DNA from: Deltaproteobacteria bacterium HGW-Deltaproteobacteria-13
Lineage (GTDB): Bacteria; Desulfobacterota; Syntrophia; Syntrophales; Smithellaceae
Assembly (NCBI GenBank): GCA_002840555.1
Contig: PHBJ01000013.1
Location: forward strand, 55,711 to 119,710
Direction: 5' to 3'
DNA: 64,000 nucleotides
The position numbers and the translations under genes are program-made. Below, piece after piece: positions 25,511 to 34,418 of the stretch. Positions within the stretch are counted from its first letter, which is position 1; every line of letters starts with the position of its first letter. The notes under the pieces are model-generated. The model was given only the letters and a program-made list of their open reading frames with translations. It was not told the origin of the DNA and did no database searches.

Positions 25511-26149
25511 ATGCGCGTCATGAAAAATATTTCATCCCTGATTGACTTTCAATTTCTAACGGTATCGTTGATTGTCTTTTGTGTTTTCTTTTTTATACCC
25601 ATAATGATTTATGCGGGGACTTTTTATCGCTGTCTCGATAAGGATGGAAATGAAACTTTATTGGATTATTCAGTAGACGGTCAAGCTTGTACACCATTAG
25701 AGGCATTTGAAGAAGAGCCAAACGCGCAAAAGGAAAATAAGGCTGCGGTTTCCTCGAATGACAAAATTACAAAAATTACAGTAAGAGGGAATCAGATTTT
25801 TGTTCCGATAACACTTATTTACGACGGAACTGAAGTCAAAGTTAATTTATTGATGGACACCGGTGCGACGGCGACAACAATCCACACCGAAATAGCTGAC
25901 CGATTATACATAAAACTATACAAAGCAAGAAAGGCAAAGGCGGAAGTTGTCGGAGGGGCTATCATCGAGGCTAGTATTGTCAGCATGGATAGTTTAAAGG
26001 TCGGCCCTCACACATTTCGCAATAAGAATATTTACATTGTACCCCATGAGGGTAATGCCGCTAAATTTGACGGATTGCTTGGGATGGATGTGCTTGGGGG
26101 GCTGAGTTATAAAATTGACTTGGCAAAACAAGTCATCATCTGGGAATAG
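25511..26149 (+). CDS. Retropepsin-like aspartic protease, exported or membrane-anchored
   Basis: 212 residues. A hydrophobic segment near residues 14-36 is a signal anchor or signal peptide. A short region like DUF4124 follows (TFYRCLDKDGNETLLDYSVDGQ). The protease domain starts around residue 90 with the catalytic LLMDTGATATTIH (Asp116 in DTGA) and ends with FDGLLGMDVLGGLSYKID, the family's flap and C-terminal glycine motif. Such bacterial single-domain retropepsins work as homodimers in the periplasm. The substrate is unknown. It sits between two copies of flavoprotein sequence. Confidence 0.85.
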   Translation: MRVMKNISSLIDFQFLTVSLIVFCVFFFIPIMIYAGTFYRCLDKDGNETLLDYSVDGQACTPLEAFEEEPNAQKENKAAVSSNDKITKITVRGNQIFVPITLIYDGTEVKVNLLMDTGATATTIHTEIADRLYIKLYKARKAKAEVVGGAIIEASIVSMDSLKVGPHTFRNKNIYIVPHEGNAAKFDGLLGMDVLGGLSYKIDLAKQVIIWE

Positions 26150-26245
26150 ACACACGAATATCTTCTCCTTGTTTTCTGCTTATGGTGTGTCAAACATTTT
26201 CAATCCCAATCCTCGAAATATTTTATTCAAAATGATCGAAATATA

Positions 26246-26815
26246 TCAGGGCGTTGCCGCTTTCTTGCCCAGTTCAAAAGCCTTTTTTCGGGCCGTTTCG
26301 TCTTTTAAGATATCTCCTTTGACCGTGGCAGAGGCCATTACAGCTCCGAGCCAGTGCATCTTTGTCATATCCGCTGTTGATTTAAAGCTATGCACGACAG
26401 GATCCGCCGTGTGCACATTCGGATCTCCGCAAACGGTGATGAGCCCGATGCGTTTACCTTTCATCCGGGGATAGTAAGCTTTCTGCCAGCTCCAGTCGGC
26501 GTCAAACAAGGCGCACCATCTGTCCAGGTAAGCTTTCATCTGCGCGGTCATCGACCAGAAGTAAACCGGCACGCTGTGAATGATAGCGTCCGCTTCCAGT
26601 ATCTTTTTGTGGATTTCAGGCATATCATCTTTAATGACGCAAAGACCGGTTTCGTTGCATTTCCTGCAGTCCTTACAGCCGGAAATTTTCTTTTTATCCA
26701 GGATAATTTTCTCCACCTGCGCGCCGGCATCTTTGGCCCCGGCCAGAGCATCATCAAGGAGAATATCACTGTTGCCGCCGACTCGCGGACTTCCCATAAT
26801 GCCCAATACTTTCAT
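26246..26815 (-). CDS. Flavodoxin-fold iron-sulfur flavoprotein / NADPH-dependent FMN reductase family
   Basis: 189 residues. The FMN phosphate loop is GSPRVGGNSDILLD near the N-terminus; the compact cysteine motif CKDCRKCNETGLC (~47-59) is that of Isf-type iron-sulfur flavoproteins; PVYFWSMTAQMKAYLDRWC is the conserved dimer/flavin region. It probably transfers electrons between ferredoxin-like donors and small acceptors. A near-identical C-terminal fragment lies at 25265-25462. The start has AGGAGGATT upstream. Confidence 0.85.
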   Translation of the reverse strand: MKVLGIMGSPRVGGNSDILLDDALAGAKDAGAQVEKIILDKKKISGCKDCRKCNETGLCVIKDDMPEIHKKILEADAIIHSVPVYFWSMTAQMKAYLDRWCALFDADWSWQKAYYPRMKGKRIGLITVCGDPNVHTADPVVHSFKSTADMTKMHWLGAVMASATVKGDILKDETARKKAFELGKKAATP

Positions 26816-27103
26816 ATGAATCCTCCTGATTTTTATTCAGATTATTTATCGCTAAAAGCCCGTCAATAAATTATCCCTTTCGTTCCGGTTTGTAAATAAT
26901 AAAAAAGTTGAAGAACTCTATGATTAAATGTGCTAAAAACCCAAAAGCGTTTTTCAATAATATTGATGAGCGGTGTGGATGAAGTACGGCGCTTCCACGG
27001 GTTATGGATTTTGATGACGAAGCACTCCCGGGTCCGGGTGTCAGGGCGAGATGTCCACGTTCCGCCAGGCTTGGACTCGCAGTGAAAGCGTAAGAAAAAC
27101 AAA

Positions 27104-27928
27104 ATGACAAAACCCTATCACTTATTCAAGTATAACCTCCGCAAGGGCGATGATTTTACCATCATCGCTCATCGCGGGGCGTCTGCTTATTATCCTGAAA
27201 ACACGATTCCCTCGTTTGAGGGCGCTATTGCGATGGGCGCGGACATGGTGGAGTTTGACGTGCAGCTTACCTCGGATAAAGAGGTGGTTGTCTTTCATGA
27301 TGAAAAAATTTCACGCTGCACCGGCGGCGGCCGAGGAAAGATCACAGATTATAACCTCGCTTCGTTAAAGAAACTGGATGCGGGAAGCTGGTTTGGTAAA
27401 AATTTCACAAACACAAGAATTCCGATCCTGGCGGAAGTTCTGAGCATCTGTAAAGATAAAATCGCGGTAAATATTGAAATCAAAACGGAAGCGGTGAGCC
27501 GTATGTTCTTCGGCGGCATTGAAGAAAAATGTTTGAAGATTGTCGAGCACAGCGGCATGCGGGAGCATGTCGTTTTTTCCAGTTTTGATCCGCGCGCCAT
27601 CATGCATTTAAAGCAGATAGATAATTCCGTGACCGCCGCCGTGTTGTTTGAAAAGAAGCTCTATGGTTCCCAGTTGCCCTCGGCCATTGTGGAATCAGTG
27701 GGAGCTGACGCCTTTAATTGTTCCCGCACAGAGTTTAACAAAAAATGGCTTGTAAATACCAAATCACATCATATCCCGGTAAATATTTACACGGTCAATG
27801 ACGCAAAGACTATGAAGAGGTTTCTGAGCATGGGTGTGGATGGAATTTTTACCAACAACCCGGATATATTAAAAAAAGTGGCGGCGGATGTAAAGCATCA
27901 ACAGAAAGATAAAGACGGAAGGCCATGA
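27104..27928 (+). CDS. Glycerophosphodiester phosphodiesterase
   Basis: 274 residues of the GDPD TIM barrel. Active-site residues are present: His23-Arg24 (IIAHRGASAYYPENT), Glu50 and Asp52 (MVEFDVQLT), His65 (VVFHDEKISRCT), then IPILAEVL and the C-terminal NIYTVNDAKTMKRFLSMGVD-like ending. It hydrolyses glycerophosphodiesters to glycerol 3-phosphate and an alcohol. No signal peptide, so cytoplasmic. It overlaps the next gene by ATGA, implying coupled translation and a joint role in lipid turnover. Confidence 0.93.
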   Translation: MTKPYHLFKYNLRKGDDFTIIAHRGASAYYPENTIPSFEGAIAMGADMVEFDVQLTSDKEVVVFHDEKISRCTGGGRGKITDYNLASLKKLDAGSWFGKNFTNTRIPILAEVLSICKDKIAVNIEIKTEAVSRMFFGGIEEKCLKIVEHSGMREHVVFSSFDPRAIMHLKQIDNSVTAAVLFEKKLYGSQLPSAIVESVGADAFNCSRTEFNKKWLVNTKSHHIPVNIYTVNDAKTMKRFLSMGVDGIFTNNPDILKKVAADVKHQQKDKDGRP

Positions 27929-30096
27929 AGATATCCGACGATTTGATTAACATTATTGAGGCTTCGCTTGATACCCTGATTAAGGCGTCGGGAACGGATT
28001 TGCGTCTGCATGGGCTTGAAAACGTGCCCGACGGGCCGGTGCTCTATGTCATTAATCACTTTACGCGCATGGAAACAATTTTAATGCCGTATATCATCAA
28101 AAAGAACATAAAAAAATATCCCATTTCTCTTGCCGCTCAAGATTTTTTCAACGGCAATATGGGCGAATTTATGAATAAGGTCGGCGCTGTTTCCACCGCT
28201 GATCCGGACAGGGACAAAATCTTTATCCATGCGCTTCTCACCGACAGTCATCCGGTTATCATTTTTCCGGAAGGCCAGATCATCAAGGATAAGAAGATCA
28301 TCGAGAAAGGCAAGTATATCGTTTACAACTCGGGTATCAGGAGGCCGCCTCATTCCGGAGCGGCGCAGATTGCTTTGCTGACGCAAATGGTACGTGAAAA
28401 ATTGCGAACGTTCCACATGCGCGGCGATCAGGCATCTATTGCCCGAATCGCAGAGCATTTCGGTTTTGATCCGGCGGATGTCGAAAAAATTATCAGCAAG
28501 GAAACATATGTTGTGCCGGTCAATATTACCTATTATCCGGTCCGCGCGCAGGAAAACGCTCTGAGCAGGCTTGCCGGCAAATATATCAATAATATTTCAA
28601 CACGTTTTCAGGAGGAATTGGAAGTTGAGGGTCCCATGATACTGGGCCGGGTGGATATTGATATCACCCTGGGGAAGCCGATCACGGTAAAAAATTATAT
28701 CATTTCCAACAAAACGCTGAATAAGAGACTGGCGGATGATAATCCCTATCCGGATAATAATAATTTAAAAAAGTTTGTTCCGTTCAGAAAAGTATGCGTC
28801 AAGATGATGTATGATTATATGAATGCCATATATGGCATGACGACCATTAATCATGACCATTTGTTTTCTTATATTCTGATAAAATACCCCCAAAACAGTT
28901 TTACTGAAGACGACTTCAAAAACCGGGTTTTCCTGGCCATCGAATATTTGCGTGGAATCGGCCTGTCCAACTGTCACACATCCCTTTACAGAAAACAATT
29001 TTATCTTCTTACCGATGATTATCATGAAAAATACGATAATTTTATTAAAGAAGCCGTATCCAACAACCTCGTTACCCTGAAGGATGGTATCATCACTAAA
29101 AATAAAGCGCGATTCAGCAGCGAATATAATTTTCATACCATCAGGAAAGATAACATCATTGAAGTTCTCAAAAACGAAATAGAGCCTCTTCGTGATCTCA
29201 CGAGGGCCATGGATTGGCTGATGTTCCTCCCGGGATTTTTTATCAAATGGAAGATAAAAAATATCTTTGTCAAGCTGGATAAGGATCTTTTCGAGAAGGA
29301 TTATCAGCAGTATTATATCCCGGACGAAAGCAAACCCCGAAATATCGGGGAGCCTTTTTTCTTGAAACGTTTTTTCAGCAGAAAGGGTATTGTTCTTGTC
29401 CACGGATATATGGCGGCGCCGGAAGAGATCAGGCCGTTGGCGGATTATCTTCATAAGAATGGTTATAATGTTTACGGCGCACGGCTGCGGGGACACGGAA
29501 CGGCTCCGGAGGATCTTGCCGTCCGGAATTGGGAAAAGTGGTACGATTCCGTAAGCCGCGCTTACATTATCATGAAGAACAGCGTTAAGACATTTTCCAT
29601 TGCCGGCTTCTCCATGGGCGGCGGGATTGCTCTTTTGCAGGCTGCCAATAAGCCCGGCCGGTTTGCCTCCGTTATATCCATCAACGCTCCTCTCAAACTC
29701 ATGAGTATCGCTTCCAAGTTCTCTCCGGTCATTGTTGCCTGGAATACAATACTCACAAAACTAAAAGTAGATAAATGGAAAATGGAATTCATCAAGAATG
29801 ATCCGGAATATCCGCAGATAAACTATGTCCGGAATCCCGTAAGCGGGGGATATGAGCTGGAGAAGCTGATGAGAATTGTTGAAAATCGTCTGGAGAAAGT
29901 GACTGATCCGGCGCTGATCATCCAGGCTTCGGACGATCCCGTAGTGGATTCGATAAGCGGACAGGAAATATTTGATAAGATCGGCACAAAAGAAAAGCAG
30001 CTTCTCCGGGTTTATGCCAATCACCATGGTATATTGCGGGGAAGGGTAGCGGAGGAAGTCAAGGCATTGATTTTGACGTTTTTAAGGAAGCTTTAA
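27925..30096 (+). CDS. PlsC-like acyltransferase fused to an alpha/beta hydrolase
   Basis: 723 residues. Residues ~1-290 resemble a glycerolipid acyltransferase: the FPEG motif is at 114-117, and the catalytic box reads NHFTRME, i.e. HX4E (His45, Glu50) in place of the usual HX4D. Residues ~290-480 have no recognised fold. Residues ~485-723 are an alpha/beta hydrolase: IVLVHGYMAAPEE (oxyanion loop), GARLRGHG, nucleophile elbow GFSMGGG, acid in ASDDPVVD and His in NHHGI, as in monoacylglycerol lipases. An enzyme that both cleaves and re-esterifies acyl chains fits the adjacent phosphodiesterase. Whether the HX4E domain is active is uncertain. Confidence 0.85.
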   Translation: MKISDDLINIIEASLDTLIKASGTDLRLHGLENVPDGPVLYVINHFTRMETILMPYIIKKNIKKYPISLAAQDFFNGNMGEFMNKVGAVSTADPDRDKIFIHALLTDSHPVIIFPEGQIIKDKKIIEKGKYIVYNSGIRRPPHSGAAQIALLTQMVREKLRTFHMRGDQASIARIAEHFGFDPADVEKIISKETYVVPVNITYYPVRAQENALSRLAGKYINNISTRFQEELEVEGPMILGRVDIDITLGKPITVKNYIISNKTLNKRLADDNPYPDNNNLKKFVPFRKVCVKMMYDYMNAIYGMTTINHDHLFSYILIKYPQNSFTEDDFKNRVFLAIEYLRGIGLSNCHTSLYRKQFYLLTDDYHEKYDNFIKEAVSNNLVTLKDGIITKNKARFSSEYNFHTIRKDNIIEVLKNEIEPLRDLTRAMDWLMFLPGFFIKWKIKNIFVKLDKDLFEKDYQQYYIPDESKPRNIGEPFFLKRFFSRKGIVLVHGYMAAPEEIRPLADYLHKNGYNVYGARLRGHGTAPEDLAVRNWEKWYDSVSRAYIIMKNSVKTFSIAGFSMGGGIALLQAANKPGRFASVISINAPLKLMSIASKFSPVIVAWNTILTKLKVDKWKMEFIKNDPEYPQINYVRNPVSGGYELEKLMRIVENRLEKVTDPALIIQASDDPVVDSISGQEIFDKIGTKEKQLLRVYANHHGILRGRVAEEVKALILTFLRKL

Positions 30097-30138
30097 TAAT
30101 TTATTATAAAATCATCAAGGCATCATCAGGAGGTTTCA

Positions 30139-30486
30139 ATGATTGACAAGTGGATGCAAGAAATAAAAAAAGACTGTCCGGCAGACATGCTGGGCATGAT
30201 TCTTTGCCATAACGGAATCGTTCGGGCGACAGCCAAAAACGGCGGGAAAGTCGGGGCCATGAATTTGTCTTACGACAAGAAGAAACTCGAAGCCGCCGTA
30301 CGCGAATTTAAGAAAAGAGACGGCATCGTCGAGATCAGAGCCTGGATTAACGAGGGTCATCTGAAGATAGGCGACGATATCATGTATGTTTGCGTGGCCG
30401 GCAGATTCCGCAAGGATGTCCTGCCGGTTTTTCAGGAACTGATTACGATGATTAAAACGGAAATCGTCAGCGAAGACGAGATGTAG
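30139..30486 (+). CDS. MoaE-like molybdopterin synthase large-subunit homologue
   Basis: 115 residues with a strong AGGAGG. The N-terminal half resembles MoaE (GMILCHNGIVRATAKNGGKV, LSYDKKKLEAAVREF) and the strand order IVEIRAWINEGHLKIGDDIMYV fits the family. The HR-x-G motif normally found there (IxHRxG) is changed to WINEG and the C-terminal lysine-bearing tail is short. It may be a divergent MoaE or a paralogue with another role. A Mo/W formate dehydrogenase is encoded at the right end of the window. Confidence 0.65.
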   Translation: MIDKWMQEIKKDCPADMLGMILCHNGIVRATAKNGGKVGAMNLSYDKKKLEAAVREFKKRDGIVEIRAWINEGHLKIGDDIMYVCVAGRFRKDVLPVFQELITMIKTEIVSEDEM

Positions 30487-30509
30487 CGGCATCCGGACTT
30501 TCCCTTGCC

Positions 30510-30556
30510 ATACCGGCGAAGCTTGTCCTCGAATGCTTTAGTCGGGGGGCCGGTAT
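30510..30556. repeat. Hairpin between convergent genes
   Basis: Arms ATACCGGC (30510-30517) and GCCGGTAT (30549-30556) with a 31-nt loop. It resembles an expanded REP-type palindrome and lies between the ends of the MoaE-like gene and rsgA. Confidence 0.5.
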
Positions 30557-30621
30557 TCATTATTGAAAAACAGTATGGTGTTTCAGGTTTTCGCCGGGTT
30601 TGCGGGTTTGGTGCTTGTCTC

Positions 30622-31680
30622 TCAGTCCTTCATCTGCTTTTTGTACGATTTGAGAAACCGTCCGAAAGCCTTATCCTTTTTCCGTTTGTTCAGGTATGAC
30701 ATCTCATAGTAGGCCGACTCTTTCCTGAGCTTGATATAGCTGGAATAGCGCTCTTCACTCAATTCACCGCCTGCGACCGCAGCCCGGACGGCACAGCCGG
30801 TCTCGTGTTCATGGCTGCAATTCACATAGCGGCAATTTGCGGAAAGGCCGACAAGGTCTTCAAAACCCGTGTTGATTCCATCACCCGCGCCAACAAGGCC
30901 CAGTTCCCGCATACCGGGCGTATCAATCAGCATCGCCCCCTGATCAAGAACGATAAGCTGGCGGCGTGAGGTCGTGTGGGTGCCTTCTCCCGTGCCGCTG
31001 ACAGCCTTTGTGTCAAAAGTGTCCTGACCCATCAGACGGTTGATAAGCGTTGTCTTTCCGACGCCCGATGAACCAAGCAGGCAATACGTCCTTCCCGGAG
31101 ACAGCGTCTGTTGAAACTCGTCAAACCCGATACCGCTGATATTACTGAGGGCAAGCACTCTTGCCCTGGCGGCGGTTGATCTAATCATCGCAAGCTTCTG
31201 TTCCAATTCATCCTGAGGGATCAAATCCGTCTTTGTAAGAATGACAATCGGTTCAACATGCCCGTCCGCTGCCATGACCAGGTACCGGTCCATGCGGCGG
31301 GGATTGAAGTCAAAATGGCATGATTGAACAATGAAAGCCGTGTCTATGTTAGCTGCAATCATCTGAAAATCGACGTTCTCACCGGCAGTCTTGCGGCGCA
31401 GGAATGTTTTTCGCGGAAAGATCCGGTGGATGATTGCCGCTGTGTCCTGGTTGTAATATTGTGCGGTCACCCAATCTCCGACACAGGGCAGGTCGCTTGC
31501 GTTTTCAATCTGGAAAGAAAGCTTACCGGCGAGTTCGGCCGGGACTTCTCCCGATTCATTTCTTATCAGGTATGAGCCGCGATCAACTGCCGATATCCGC
31601 GCAATGCCGCTGTCCTCCTGGAGCAGCTCGCTCATACAGGCTTCAAACCATTGGTCGAAACCCAGATCTCTCAATTTCAT
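30622..31680 (-). CDS. rsgA: Ribosome small-subunit GTPase RsgA
   Basis: 352 residues. An N-terminal OB domain precedes a circularly permuted GTPase: G4 LTKTDL, G1 LLGSSGVGKTTLINRL, G3 DTPGMRELGL. The zinc knuckle CRYVNCSHEHETGC follows, then a helical tail. It helps late 30S maturation and removes RbfA. The C-terminal KKDKAFGRFLKSYKKQMKD is typical. It appears monocistronic. Confidence 0.95.
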   Translation of the reverse strand: MKLRDLGFDQWFEACMSELLQEDSGIARISAVDRGSYLIRNESGEVPAELAGKLSFQIENASDLPCVGDWVTAQYYNQDTAAIIHRIFPRKTFLRRKTAGENVDFQMIAANIDTAFIVQSCHFDFNPRRMDRYLVMAADGHVEPIVILTKTDLIPQDELEQKLAMIRSTAARARVLALSNISGIGFDEFQQTLSPGRTYCLLGSSGVGKTTLINRLMGQDTFDTKAVSGTGEGTHTTSRRQLIVLDQGAMLIDTPGMRELGLVGAGDGINTGFEDLVGLSANCRYVNCSHEHETGCAVRAAVAGGELSEERYSSYIKLRKESAYYEMSYLNKRKKDKAFGRFLKSYKKQMKD

Positions 31681-31850
31681 AAAGTTTTATCACCAAACGG
31701 AAAAACAACCGGAGCGCAACCGGTTGGCGCCATAGCTTATATTAGAACTCAGTCCCTTTTTGATTATTTGCTATTTGCAGCAGGTGTACCCGGTAATACA
31801 ATGATTTGTTCTTTTGAGGAAGAATTGCTTTTTGCGTTGATCGGCTTCCA

Positions 31851-34163
31851 TTATTTATTTTTCATCTTGTTCAGTCTCGACTGCGCCTCCTCGTGACCTT
31901 GCGCGGCCGCCTCACCGTACCAAACCTCGGCCGAAACCGAATCCCGTCTAACGCCTCTGCCTTCTTCCAATATTAAACCAATGTTGAACTGCGCATCGGC
32001 AATTCCTTTCTCCGCCGCTTTTAAAAACCACCTTGCAGCCTCGGGATAGTCCTGCAATCCCTGACTGAACATCAGTCCCAGATGATACTGAGCATCAGCA
32101 TGGCCCTGCTCCGCAGCCTTGAGATACCATTTAGTTGCCGAAGCATTATCCTGCTCAATGCCCGTGCCTTCTTCATACATCAAGCCCAGATTATACTGTG
32201 CCGATGCGATTCCCTGTTCAGCGGCTTTGCGGCACCATTTGATGGTCTCGGTGTTGGTCTGCAAGACACCTCCGCCATTTTCGTACATGGTGTTTAGATT
32301 ATTGATGGCATCTGCATCACCCTGTTCGGCAGCTTTGAGGTACCATTTAATGGCCGCGGTATTACTTTGCCCGACGATGCCCCTGCCGCTTTGATACATC
32401 ATGCCCAATTTATTCTGGGCAGCCGCAATTCCTTTTCCGGCATCCTTGATGATCGTTTCCGGATCTTCTTCCGGCTCATCTTTATCTTTTTCTAGTACCA
32501 AACCGGTGCCAGGCTGTTTATCGGAAATCCCTTCTTCAGGCTTGCTGATTGCCTCTGTTTTATCTTGCGGAACATCCTGGCTTTCCTCTAACACTAAAGG
32601 AGCTTCAAGCTCTTTATCTTCATCCCCTTGTTCTTCAGCTTCGCTGACAGTCTCTGCATTATCCGGCGAAACATTCTTGCTTTCATCTGATACCAAACCG
32701 GCATCGGGCTGTGCATCAGCCATCCCTTCTTCTTCAACTTCGCTGACAGCCTCTGTTTCACCGTGCGTAATATCTTTGCTTTCCTCTAAGACTAAACTTA
32801 TATCGAGCTGTTCATCTTCATACTCTTGTTCTTCATTCTCGCTGACAGCTTCTGCGTTATCCGGCGAAACACGCTTCTTTTCTTCTAATATCAAACCAAA
32901 ATTTTGTTGTGCCTCGGCAATCCCTTGTTCTTGAGCTTTGCTTGCAGCCTCTGCCTTGTCCCGCACAACATCTTTACCTTCTCCTGAATCGTTCATGACA
33001 TCCGCCGCTGTGTTTAGCGGAATATCATACATCAAACTCAAATTGAATTTGGCATCAGCATGACCCTGCTCAGCAGCCTTGAGGTACCATTTTACGGCCT
33101 CAGCTTGATACATCATACCCAGACTATTCTGGGCATCGGCATGGCCCTGCTCAGCAGCCTTGAGATACCAATTCATTGCTTGGGCATCGTCCTGCGGTAC
33201 CCCTTCACCATTCTGGTACATCATACCCAGGTTATTCAGAGCATCGGCATGATCCTGCCCGGCAGCCTTGAGATACCATTTTATGGCTTCAGCGCTGTTT
33301 TGCGGAACGCCTTTCCCATGCTGATACATCATACCAAGATTATTCCGGGCATCAGCATGATCCTGTTCAGCGGCTTTGAGATACCAGATCATGGCTTCAG
33401 CATAGTTTTGCAAAATGCCCTTACCATGCTGGTACATCATTCCCAGATTATTCTGGGCATCAGCATGGCCCTGTTCGGCAGCCTTGAGATACCATTTTAT
33501 GGCCTCAGTATAGTTTTGCGAAATTCCTTTACCATTCTGATACATTATCCCCAGTTCATTCTGGGCATCAGCATGTCCCTCCTGGGCAGCTTTGAGATAC
33601 CATTTTATGGCTTCAGCTTCGTTTTGCACAACGCCTTTGCCCTGCTGATACAGCATGCCTAGTTTATTCTGGGCTTCAACATGACCCTGTTCAGCAGCTT
33701 TGAGATACCATTTTATGGCTTCAGCCTCGTTTTGCACAACGCCTTTGCCCTGCTGATACATCATGCCCAATTCATTCTGGGCATCCGCGTTGCCCTGCCC
33801 GGCGGCTTTGAGATACCATTTTATGGCCTCAAGATCGTTTCGAGGAACACCTTTACCCTGCTGATACATCATGCCCAGTTCATTCTGGGCATCCTCCTGA
33901 CCCTGCTCTGCAGCCTTGAGATACCATTTTATGGCCTCAGCATAGTTTTGTTCAACGCCTTTACCCTGCTGATACATCATGCCCAGGTTGTTCTGGGCAT
34001 CGGCATGACCTTGCTCGGCAGCCTTGAGATACCATTTTATGGCTTCAGCATCGTCTTGCGCAACGCCTTTACCCTGCTGATACATCATGCCCAACAGGTT
34101 TTGGGCAGAAGCGTCACTTGCCCCCGCCAACTTTCTGGATAGTTTATCTTCTTTATTGCTCAT
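31851..34163 (-). CDS. Large Sel1-like repeat protein
   Basis: 770 residues, no signal peptide. About ten near-identical 36-residue Sel1 repeats fill residues ~15-390 (consensus AEAIKWYLKAAEQGHADAQN then LGMMYQQGKGV). Residues ~390-570 keep the spacing, but the WYLKAAEQG core has decayed into acidic stretches (AEAVSENEEQEYEDEQLD and similar). Residues ~580-770 return to four or five regular repeats. The DNA repeats at 108 bp are highly conserved, indicating recent expansion. Sel1 solenoids bind proteins; many act in signalling or envelope processes. The start lacks a clear Shine-Dalgarno. Confidence 0.9.
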   Translation of the reverse strand: MSNKEDKLSRKLAGASDASAQNLLGMMYQQGKGVAQDDAEAIKWYLKAAEQGHADAQNNLGMMYQQGKGVEQNYAEAIKWYLKAAEQGQEDAQNELGMMYQQGKGVPRNDLEAIKWYLKAAGQGNADAQNELGMMYQQGKGVVQNEAEAIKWYLKAAEQGHVEAQNKLGMLYQQGKGVVQNEAEAIKWYLKAAQEGHADAQNELGIMYQNGKGISQNYTEAIKWYLKAAEQGHADAQNNLGMMYQHGKGILQNYAEAMIWYLKAAEQDHADARNNLGMMYQHGKGVPQNSAEAIKWYLKAAGQDHADALNNLGMMYQNGEGVPQDDAQAMNWYLKAAEQGHADAQNSLGMMYQAEAVKWYLKAAEQGHADAKFNLSLMYDIPLNTAADVMNDSGEGKDVVRDKAEAASKAQEQGIAEAQQNFGLILEEKKRVSPDNAEAVSENEEQEYEDEQLDISLVLEESKDITHGETEAVSEVEEEGMADAQPDAGLVSDESKNVSPDNAETVSEAEEQGDEDKELEAPLVLEESQDVPQDKTEAISKPEEGISDKQPGTGLVLEKDKDEPEEDPETIIKDAGKGIAAAQNKLGMMYQSGRGIVGQSNTAAIKWYLKAAEQGDADAINNLNTMYENGGGVLQTNTETIKWCRKAAEQGIASAQYNLGLMYEEGTGIEQDNASATKWYLKAAEQGHADAQYHLGLMFSQGLQDYPEAARWFLKAAEKGIADAQFNIGLILEEGRGVRRDSVSAEVWYGEAAAQGHEEAQSRLNKMKNK

Positions 34164-34418
34164 ATTAAATCAAACACTTATCCCGCTTATTAACATTTAG
34201 TACAAATACTGATGACCCAGTGATGAAAAATTGCTGAATGCCTCTTTAAATTTATATCACTTTGCATAATATAATAATCTATTGCATAAAATATCATTTG
34301 GCAAGCCCGATTTTATCCATTATTCCTAACGGCAATATTGTGGGATGCGGGAGGGATAACGACCTTAGGAGGGACACCCTGCTGGCTTTTTACACGTCTA
34401 ACGCGTTTTCTTTATTTT

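Noticed and set aside
26871..27110. 79-residue minus-strand frame in the gap before the phosphodiesterase gene
   Set aside because: Low-complexity opening, overlap with the phosphodiesterase start and no clear ribosome site; it may be an eroded repeat but I cannot support a gene.
31851..34163. Regular 108-bp tandem DNA repeats resembling an array
   Set aside because: They are the codons of Sel1 repeats in one long frame; no spacers of constant length and no cas genes, so not CRISPR. Plus-strand frames over the same region are shadows.
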